Of a DNA stretch of 64,000 bases, positions 58,284 through 64,000 are shown piece after piece (position 1 is the stretch's first letter; each line of letters begins with the position of its first letter). The notes under the pieces were generated by a model. The model searched no databases. It saw only the letters and a program-made list of their open reading frames with translations, and was not told where the DNA came from. A program made the translations under genes and the position numbers. Origin of the DNA: Halarchaeum rubridurum (GTDB lineage: Archaea > Halobacteriota > Halobacteria > Halobacteriales > Halobacteriaceae); assembly GCF_014647115.1 (NCBI RefSeq), contig NZ_BMOO01000001.1:496001-560000 (forward strand). The letters run 5' to 3'.

Positions 58284-59315
58284 TTAGGGCGTGAGTCGGC
58301 TCGCGGCGAGCCAGGTGATGTCGTCTCTGTGTGCCAGCGCAAAAACCATTCGCTTCCGCACTCCGTGGGCGAGTCTGACGTCGAGCGCGAGGTCGCGCGG
58401 GTCGAAGACGTGGCCGGGTTCGAGACAGCGGACGAGCCACTCGGAGTGGCCGAGGTCCGCGACGTCCGAGACGTCCGCGTACGTCCGGAAGTCCGCGCCG
58501 AACTTGAAGCCGGTCTTGGGGACGAGCCCGCGGTCCCGAAGCTCCCGGTAGGTTCGCAGCCGCCGGTCGAAACGCCCGCGTTCGACCGCGCGACCGCGCT
58601 CGACGAGTTCGTTCACGTCGCCGTCGCGTTCGGGGAGGACGAGGTCGCCCTCCGCGGCGAGATACGCGGCCTCGACGAGTGAGAGCTGTACCGCGCCGAC
58701 GTCGGAGGCGCGACTGGAGAGCTCCTGGCCGTAGAAGGCCGAGCGGTGGAGTGCCGTCGGGGGCTCCCAGACGACGACGCGGTCGTCGAGGAGGACGCCC
58801 TCGGCTGGTTCGTCGAGTTCGTACTCGGTGTCGCCCGTGGGGGTGACGCGCTCGGTTTCGAGATAGGTGAGCTCGGACTCCTCGTCGACGACGGCGAGGA
58901 CGGTGTCGCCGAGTTCGGCGGCGGGGACGTCGGTGCGTTCACCGACGACGCGGACGCGGTACGCGATTTCGTCGTCGCGCGGGCCCTTCCCGCGCGGGTA
59001 GACGACGAAGTCCGCGTCGCCCGGTTCCTCGACCCAGTCCTCGCGCGCGGGCGAGAGGTAGAACCCCCGGTCCCGGAGGTCCATATAGACGAGAAAGCGC
59101 GTGCTGAAGCCGCTGTCGCCGGCGGCGAGGAACTCCCGGAACCCCATGCCGTCGACGGCATCGAGTTCGCCGCGAAAGAGGAGGTGCGCCGCCTCGACGC
59201 GCGAGAGGGCGATTTCGTTTCCGCCGCGGGGCACCCCGTACCCGCTGGCGTCGTGGAACCGCTGGCGGGCGTCGTCGCCGACGACGACCCGGTCCCCCCG
59301 GAGTTGACCGTTCAT
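58284..59315 (-). CDS. endA: tRNA-intron splicing endonuclease
   Basis: The 343-residue protein consists of two tandem EndA repeats (the homodimeric alpha2 form of Euryarchaea). The C-terminal repeat keeps the catalytic residues in FKFGADFRTYADV (Tyr), SEWLVRCLEPG (near the His of LGHSE) and LAHGVRKRMVFAL (Lys). It cuts bulge-helix-bulge junctions in tRNA and rRNA precursors. It lies upstream of trpS in the same operon. The start at 59315 gives MNGQLRGDRVVV, the usual N-terminus. Confidence 0.93.
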   Translation of the reverse strand: MNGQLRGDRVVVGDDARQRFHDASGYGVPRGGNEIALSRVEAAHLLFRGELDAVDGMGFREFLAAGDSGFSTRFLVYMDLRDRGFYLSPAREDWVEEPGDADFVVYPRGKGPRDDEIAYRVRVVGERTDVPAAELGDTVLAVVDEESELTYLETERVTPTGDTEYELDEPAEGVLLDDRVVVWEPPTALHRSAFYGQELSSRASDVGAVQLSLVEAAYLAAEGDLVLPERDGDVNELVERGRAVERGRFDRRLRTYRELRDRGLVPKTGFKFGADFRTYADVSDVADLGHSEWLVRCLEPGHVFDPRDLALDVRLAHGVRKRMVFALAHRDDITWLAASRLTP

Positions 59316-59417
59316 ACCGTCACCGTGTGACGCCGGCGACCAAAGGGCCTACGGTGCGCCGGTCGCGTCCCGCGACCGTTCGCACGCGTCGCGTCCGCAC
59401 GCTCGTCGGTCGGCGCG

Positions 59418-60146
59418 TTACGGTGCGCGGGCCGGGCACGCCGTCGCCAGACAGCGGGTGCCACCCGGCGTCTCGAAGCGCGGGCCACCGCAGTCGCACT
59501 CGCCGACGACGACACCCGTCGGGACCGCGTACGCGTTCTCGCAGTCCTCGCAGCGGGCCCGGAGGGCGTTCCGGCGCTCGACGTGCAGCGCTCCCCCACA
59601 GGTGGGACAGTCCCACGCGCCGTCGAAGCGCTCGCGGACCGCGGCGTCGATGGACTCGCAGTGTCTGTCGAGACAGAGGTCGAAGATAGCGCCGCGCTCG
59701 ACGCGAATCGTCGGGAGGCCGCAGTCGTCGCACGTCTCGTCGCGGACCGTCGCGTCGCGCGGGAGGGGGTAGCGCGCCCGACAGCCGACGCAGACGACCT
59801 CGCCGCGCGCCCGGACGAGCGGGCCGTCGCAGTCCGGGCAGTCGCCGACTTCTGGGCCGGCGGGCGTGACGGGCGCGAAGGTGTCGAGCGTCGTCTCGTG
59901 GCTCCGCACGTCGAGGCGTTCGGTCCCGGAGCCCGCGACGAGGCGGACGCCGTCGGCGTCGCTCGCGTAGCGCACCACGTCCGCGCGGGTCAGCCACGAC
60001 GCCGGCTGGTAGCCCGACTCGTCGTGGACGAGCACGGTGTTGTCGGGTTTGACGAGCACCACCACCTCGCCGCGTTTCTCGGTGCGCTCGTCGTCCTCGT
60101 AGGAGACGGTACAGTCGCCGGCCAGCACGCGGGTCGCGTCCTGCAT
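59418..60146 (-). CDS. multi-zinc-ribbon protein with NucS/DUF91-like N-terminus
   Basis: Residues 1-105 (MQDATRVLAGDCTVSYEDDE...VVVLVKPDNTVLVHD) resemble the N-terminal DNA-binding domain of NucS-type endonucleases. The C-terminal nuclease domain is missing. Instead there are several Cys pairs forming zinc ribbons: CPDC/CVGC, CDDC/C..C, CPTC/CEDC and CDCG/C. This suggests a single-stranded or damaged nucleic-acid binding protein. I chose the ATG at 60146. An upstream ATG (60167) adds seven residues. It is the downstream neighbour of a helicase gene on the same strand, 55 bases away. Confidence 0.8.
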   Translation of the reverse strand: MQDATRVLAGDCTVSYEDDERTEKRGEVVVLVKPDNTVLVHDESGYQPASWLTRADVVRYASDADGVRLVAGSGTERLDVRSHETTLDTFAPVTPAGPEVGDCPDCDGPLVRARGEVVCVGCRARYPLPRDATVRDETCDDCGLPTIRVERGAIFDLCLDRHCESIDAAVRERFDGAWDCPTCGGALHVERRNALRARCEDCENAYAVPTGVVVGECDCGGPRFETPGGTRCLATACPARAP

Positions 60147-60201
60147 GGGGAGCGATGGCCCCGTCACCGTAGAAGAACCCGCAGGCGATTTCGTGAGTCC
60201 G

Positions 60202-62559
60202 TCAGACGATGTCGACGGTCCGTGTCTCCGAGACGGTGTCGAGGACGCTCTCGGGGAAGACGACGTCGACGGCGTAGACGAGCGCGTCGTCGTCCGCGCC
60301 GAAGACGCCGACGGGGAGGGTCGTCGCGCCGTCGAGGTACGTGGTCGTGCTCGTCATCTCGACGGTCTCGCCGTCCCCCCCATCGCGGGTCGCGGTGACG
60401 CGACAGACGACGCGTGCGGCTCCGCCGTCGTTTCGCACCGTCACCTCCCGCATGTCGTTCTCGCCGCGGGCGACCGAGTCGGGGAAGTCGCCCCAGTGAA
60501 TCGAGACGTCCGGGAGCGCGCCGGCCTGCTCCATCACGGCGTCCGCGACGCCGCCCGAGAGGCCCGCGTCGACGAGGCCGTCGCGGCCCGCCGCGCGGAC
60601 GTCGGCGACGCTCGTGAGCCCCTCGTCGACGAGGCGGTGGGCGCGGCCGGCCCCGACGCCGTCGAGCGCGGTGAGTTCGACGGCCTCCGCGGGGACGCCG
60701 GTGTCGATGCGGGCTTCGAGGCGGTGGGCGAGGTTCGCGCCGTCGGGTTCGTCGAAGCGTTCGAGGAACTCGGCGAGCGCCGCGAGGAGGCGCAGGGCGT
60801 TCTGTCTGATGACCCACGCGTCCGAGCGGAGTTCGGGCGGCGTCGAGCCACGCATCGCGCCGTAGAGCACGCCGAGGACCTTCCGGGGGCCCGGGTCGAG
60901 GTCGTCGCCGCGCCCGCCGAGGACGGAGGCGACGGCCTCGCGCTCGTCGCGGCGGGCGCTCACGCTCTCGAACTCCGCGGAGCGCGCGACGGCGCGGAGG
61001 ATACCGGTCTCGTCGACGTCGCCCTCGGCGAGGTCGCGGAAGCCGACCGCGGTGTCCATGTCGAGGTAGTACGTCGAGGTGAGCATCCCCAACTGGGTGG
61101 CGGTCAACCCGAGGTCGTCGTGCGCGCGGACGAACCCCTCCTCGATGAGGTCGTCGAGGACGCCGCGCACGCGCTCGCGGACGGTGGCGAAGTCGTAGGC
61201 CTCGGGGGCGGACTGCGCGCGGCGGTAGTAGAACGTCGTCTCCAGCCACGACAGCACGTCGTCGAGGTCGTCGACGGTCCCGAGCGCGATCTCGGCGTTC
61301 AGGTGCTCGGGGAGGTCGGCGGCGAGCGCGGACTCGATCTCCTTGCCCTCGCGGAGGAGTTCCCGGTACTTGCCGGCCTCCGCGTTGTCGCAGACGACCC
61401 AGCCGTAGCCGACGTCGTCGTACCCCGGGCGGCCCGCGCGCCCGAGCATCTGGAGGACGTCGAGCGGGCTCATGTCGACTTCGCCCTCCAGGGGCTCGTG
61501 GTACTTCGTGTCGCGGATGACGACGCAGCGTGCGGGGAGGTTGACGCCCCACGCGAGCGTCGACGTCGAGAAGAGGAGACCGACCTTCCCCTCTCGGAAC
61601 CACGCCTCCACGCGGTCCTTATCACCCTTCGAGAGGCCGGCGTGGTGGAACGCCACCCCATCCAGGACGCTCTTTCGGAGCGTGTCGTTGTCGAGTTCCT
61701 CGGCGTCGGTGTGGAAGTCGTAGTCGCCGCGCGCGCCCATCGGGACGTCGCGCTCCGCGAGTTCGTCGCGGGCCTTCTCGGCCGCGCGAACGGTGTCCTG
61801 CCTGGAGGCGACGAAGCAGAGCGCCTGGCCGTCCTCGCGGAGGTGGGGTTCGGCCCGGTCGAGGGCCTTGTAGAGGCGTCTGTACTTGTCCGCGAAGGAG
61901 TTGTCGCCGTGGACGTACGTCGTGACGTCCGCGTGGAGGTCGACCGGCCGGTACTCGTCCCCGAACTCGAAGGTGCACTCGGGGGGTGCGTCGAGCCACG
62001 CGGCGACGTCCTCGACGTTCGGCATCGTCGCGGAGAGCGCGACGATTCGGGGGTCGCAGAGCCGCCGGAAGCGCGAGACGACGACTTCGAGTACCGACCC
62101 GCGGTGGTCGCTGTCGAGGAGGTGGACCTCGTCGATGACGACGACGTCGACGTCCGTGACGAACGAATACCGGGGGGAGTCGTGTTTGCGCGTCGCCGAG
62201 TCGGCCTTCTCGGGCGTCATCACGAGGACGTCCGCGCGCCGAGCACGCCGCGGGTCGAGGTCGCGTTCGCCCGTGACGACGTACACCGAGTAGCCGAGGT
62301 CCTCGAAGCGCTCCCACTCCTCTTCCTTCTCGTTGGTGAGCGCGCGCAGCGGCGCGACGAAGAGCGCGGTGCCGCCGGCGGCGAGCGCCTTACAGATTGC
62401 CAGTTCGGCGAGCGCGGTCTTCCCCGAGCCGGTGGGGGCGGCGACGACGACGTTGCCGTCGCGCTCCGTGAGGGCGGGGACGGCCTCGCGTTGCATCCGG
62501 TTGAACTCCTCGAACGGGAAGGCGTCCGCGAACTCCGGGACCGCCTCGGCGACCTGCAT
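60202..62559 (-). CDS. Ski2/Brr2-type superfamily 2 helicase with Sec63-like region
   Basis: The 785-residue protein has Walker A APTGSGKT, DEVH, SATMPN, the motif IV-VI region (FSTSTLAWGVNLPARCVVIRD, QMLGRAGRPGYDD), a winged-helix segment, and a Sec63-like ratchet region with a helix-hairpin-helix (ALDGVGAGRAHRLVDEGL). A C-terminal beta-rich domain of about 110 residues follows (VTVRNDGGAARVVCRV). It resembles Hel308 but has this extra domain. It is probably a DNA or RNA helicase in repair or RNA turnover. The ATG at 62559 (MQVAEAVPEFADAFP) fits family starts. Confidence 0.9.
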   Translation of the reverse strand: MQVAEAVPEFADAFPFEEFNRMQREAVPALTERDGNVVVAAPTGSGKTALAELAICKALAAGGTALFVAPLRALTNEKEEEWERFEDLGYSVYVVTGERDLDPRRARRADVLVMTPEKADSATRKHDSPRYSFVTDVDVVVIDEVHLLDSDHRGSVLEVVVSRFRRLCDPRIVALSATMPNVEDVAAWLDAPPECTFEFGDEYRPVDLHADVTTYVHGDNSFADKYRRLYKALDRAEPHLREDGQALCFVASRQDTVRAAEKARDELAERDVPMGARGDYDFHTDAEELDNDTLRKSVLDGVAFHHAGLSKGDKDRVEAWFREGKVGLLFSTSTLAWGVNLPARCVVIRDTKYHEPLEGEVDMSPLDVLQMLGRAGRPGYDDVGYGWVVCDNAEAGKYRELLREGKEIESALAADLPEHLNAEIALGTVDDLDDVLSWLETTFYYRRAQSAPEAYDFATVRERVRGVLDDLIEEGFVRAHDDLGLTATQLGMLTSTYYLDMDTAVGFRDLAEGDVDETGILRAVARSAEFESVSARRDEREAVASVLGGRGDDLDPGPRKVLGVLYGAMRGSTPPELRSDAWVIRQNALRLLAALAEFLERFDEPDGANLAHRLEARIDTGVPAEAVELTALDGVGAGRAHRLVDEGLTSVADVRAAGRDGLVDAGLSGGVADAVMEQAGALPDVSIHWGDFPDSVARGENDMREVTVRNDGGAARVVCRVTATRDGGDGETVEMTSTTTYLDGATTLPVGVFGADDDALVYAVDVVFPESVLDTVSETRTVDIV

Positions 62560-62685
62560 TATCGGGTAGTGGAAGGACGGGCGGCGGGGAAAGCGTTTCC
62601 GTCGCGCGCGGCGCTCGTGGGAGACGGCAATCGGCACCGCGCGGCGGCGACGCCCTTTTCCCGCGTACGCGGCCTATCGTGGGGT

Positions 62686-63495
62686 ATGCACACGGTCACA
62701 CTCGGCCCCTCCGGGACGTACTCGCATCGCGCCGCGGGCGCGGTCGCCACCGACGACGAGATCGAGTTCCGCGAGTCCATCCGCGACATCGTGGACGCGG
62801 TGGCGGACGGCGACGCCGCGCGCGGCGTCGTCCCCATCGAGAACAGCATCGAGGGGAGCGTCACGGAGACCCTGGACGCGCTCGCCGAGCGCGACGTCGC
62901 GGTCGTCCGCGAGGTCATCACGCCAATCAAGCACGGCCTCCTCGCCCAATCCGAGGAGTTCGACACCGTGGCGAGCCACCCGCAGGCGCTCGCGCAGTGC
63001 CGCGAGTACCTCGACGAGCACTATCCGGATGCGTCCATCGAGGCCGTCGCCTCGACCGCGCGCGGCGTCGAGCTCGCCGGGGAGGACCCGAGCGTCGCCG
63101 GCATCGGCCATCCCGACAACGCGACGGGCGACCTGAAGGTCATCGCGGCGGACATCCAGGACCGACGCTCGAACGCGACGCGCTTCTTCGTGCTCGCGCC
63201 GCCCGCGGCGCGCTCGGACGCCGGCGGGAAGTCGAGTTTCGTCGTCTACCCGGGCGCGAACTACCCGGGGCTCCTCCTCGAACTCCTCGAACCGTTCGCG
63301 GACCGCGGCGTCAACCTCACGCGCGTCGAGTCGCGCCCGAGCGGCGAACACCTCGGCGACTACCTCTTCCACCTCGACGTCGACGGCGGTCTCTTCGAGG
63401 AGCGCACGCAGGCGGCGCTCGCGGAGGTCGAGGAAATCGCCGAGAACGGGTGGGTGCGAAAGCTCGGGAGTTACGATGTCGAGCACGTGGTGTGA
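62686..63495 (+). CDS. pheA: prephenate dehydratase
   Basis: The 269-residue enzyme turns prephenate into phenylpyruvate for phenylalanine synthesis. The catalytic domain has LGPSGTYSHRAA, VVPIENSIEGSVTETLD and SNATRFFVL (about residues 162-170). The C-terminal ACT domain (about 178-265) has the feedback-binding motif ESRPSGEHLGDYLFHLDV. There is no chorismate mutase domain. It is divergent from the helicase gene. Its TGA stop overlaps the start of a duplicated hairpin repeat. Confidence 0.95.
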   Translation: MHTVTLGPSGTYSHRAAGAVATDDEIEFRESIRDIVDAVADGDAARGVVPIENSIEGSVTETLDALAERDVAVVREVITPIKHGLLAQSEEFDTVASHPQALAQCREYLDEHYPDASIEAVASTARGVELAGEDPSVAGIGHPDNATGDLKVIAADIQDRRSNATRFFVLAPPAARSDAGGKSSFVVYPGANYPGLLLELLEPFADRGVNLTRVESRPSGEHLGDYLFHLDVDGGLFEERTQAALAEVEEIAENGWVRKLGSYDVEHVV

Positions 63496-63669
63496 GTGGG
63501 CGAAACCCACTAACACGAACGGGGAGGAACGACCCGTGCGTAGGCGAGACCGAGAGTCTCGCCGAACACGCGAGCGGGAGCGACCGACGCGAGCGACACG
63601 CGAGCGACGAGTGGGCGAAGCCCACTAACACGAACGGGGAGGAACGACCCGTGCGTAGGCGAGACCGAG
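63494..63669. repeat. duplicated 61-base hairpin repeat starting at the pheA stop codon
   Basis: Copies at 63494-63554 and 63609-63669 (115 bases apart) differ at one position. Each starts with GTGGG/CCCAC-type hairpins (copy 2 GTGGGC-GAA-GCCCAC). GCGAGAC/GTCTCGC near 63543-63561 adds another. The stretch 63496-63716 holds no gene apart from the next promoter. Confidence 0.88.
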
Positions 63670-63683
63670 TGCGAACGGCCGAC

Positions 63684-63692
63684 CGCTTTTTG
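63684..63692 (+). promoter_or_regulatory. TATA-like box for the Hsp20 gene
   Basis: GCTTTTTGC is centred about 29 bases upstream of the ATG at 63717, indicating a leaderless transcript. Confidence 0.55.
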
Positions 63693-63716
63693 CGTGGACG
63701 GGGCGTCGGTCGGGGT

Positions 63717-64000
63717 ATGCGACGTGATCCGTTCGACGAGCTCGGGGAGACGCTGGACGAACTGAACGCCGCGTTCGGGGGCGGCGAGCGTCGCGCGCCG
63801 CCCGCGGACGTGGCCGACACGGGCGAGGCGTACGAGGTCCGGCTGGACCTCCCGGGCTACGACCGGGAGGCAATCGACGTGGAGCTCGACGCCCGGACGC
63901 TCCGCGTGCGGGCCGAGCGGGACACGGATCGGTCGGTGACGGAGCGCTACGTCACGCGGGAGCGTCGCCACGAGGCGGTGGAGCGAGCGGTGACGCTCCC
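63717..64000 (+). CDS. Hsp20/alpha-crystallin small heat shock protein, 3' end cut by window
   Basis: The visible 94 residues include the start of the alpha-crystallin domain: PADVADTGEAYEVRLDLPGY, IDVELDARTLRVRAER and RYVTRERRHEAVERAVTLP. This class forms oligomers that hold unfolded proteins. The N-terminal arm is short (MRRDPFDELGETLDELN). A TATA-like box at leaderless distance sits right after the duplicated repeat. The remaining C-terminus lies outside the window. Confidence 0.9.
   Translation, partial: MRRDPFDELGETLDELNAAFGGGERRAPPADVADTGEAYEVRLDLPGYDREAIDVELDARTLRVRAERDTDRSVTERYVTRERRHEAVERAVTL

Noticed and set aside
60145-63495. A 1116-codon plus-strand frame ending in prephenate dehydratase
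   Set aside because: The first 847 codons are antisense to the helicase gene. The true pheA starts at the ATG at 62686.

Overview
The window is chromosomal DNA of a halophilic archaeon (class Halobacteria). The evidence is very high G+C coding sequence, strongly acidic proteins, a TFB-type basal factor, MCM replicase, ribosomal protein S6e, a haloarchaeal 2Fe-2S ferredoxin with its acidic insert, halocyanin, archaeal TrpS and EndA, and a TATA-like box about 25-30 bases upstream of many start codons (leaderless mRNAs). I cannot fix the genus. Most of the window is core chromosome rather than an accessory island. There is no rRNA, CRISPR array, transposase or intact provirus.

Layout. 1-6.2 kb: 3' part of a polyprenyl synthetase gene, a Cys-rich unknown, tRNA-His with a partial copy of its 3' end 119 bp downstream, an S2P-type metalloprotease with CBS domains, a Ski2-like helicase, tRNA-Pro, and a divergent pair (67-aa protein / duplicated PD-(D/E)XK protein) around a 16-bp perfect palindrome. 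6.3-16.5 kb: mcm carrying two large inteins (529 and 519 aa), then a chain of short uncharacterised haloarchaeal genes, two MinD/ParA-like proteins that both lack the P-loop lysine, and an orphan TFB. 16.6-24.2 kb: aldo-keto reductase, HIT protein, ileS (with an in-frame repeat-derived insert), prs, a beta-propeller-like protein, an 80-bp tandem repeat and a lipoprotein. 24.3-31.6 kb: phosphohexomutase, a coiled-coil protein, hisI, hisA, a PiT-type transporter, ferredoxin, prepilin peptidase, hisB. 31.6-43.3 kb: small regulators, oxidoreductases, pyrC, membrane proteins, rps6e, a DHH phosphoesterase, and three universal stress proteins with an acetyltransferase. 43.4-49.9 kb: an acetate block on one strand (acetate transporter, two AMP-forming acetyl-CoA synthetases, and between them a Bat/HTH-10 regulator with a tyrosine-recombinase-like N-terminus). 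50-53 kb: beta-CASP nuclease, strong palindromes, a 39-aa microprotein, a ParB-like/RHH protein, tRNA-Lys, a glutaredoxin-like protein. 53-56.7 kb: a cytochrome bc-type complex with a divergent membrane-anchored blue copper protein. 56.7-64 kb: trpS-endA, a multi-zinc-ribbon protein, a second Ski2/Brr2-like helicase, pheA, and the start of an Hsp20 gene.

The genes cover replication and informational processing (mcm, ileS, trpS, endA, TFB, S6e, helicases), histidine/pyrimidine/phenylalanine/nucleotide synthesis (hisA, hisB, hisI, prs, pyrC, pheA), acetate assimilation and respiratory electron transfer. Intergenic DNA carries three different hairpin-rich repeats, each duplicated locally, two of which start exactly at the stop codon of the upstream gene. 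The most unusual points are the pair of lysine-less MinD-like proteins bracketing a TFB gene, the two mcm inteins with helix-turn-helix segments, the recombinase-like acetate regulator, the 18-codon insert in ileS flanked by an 8-bp duplication, and the two abutting palindromes near 51.27 kb.
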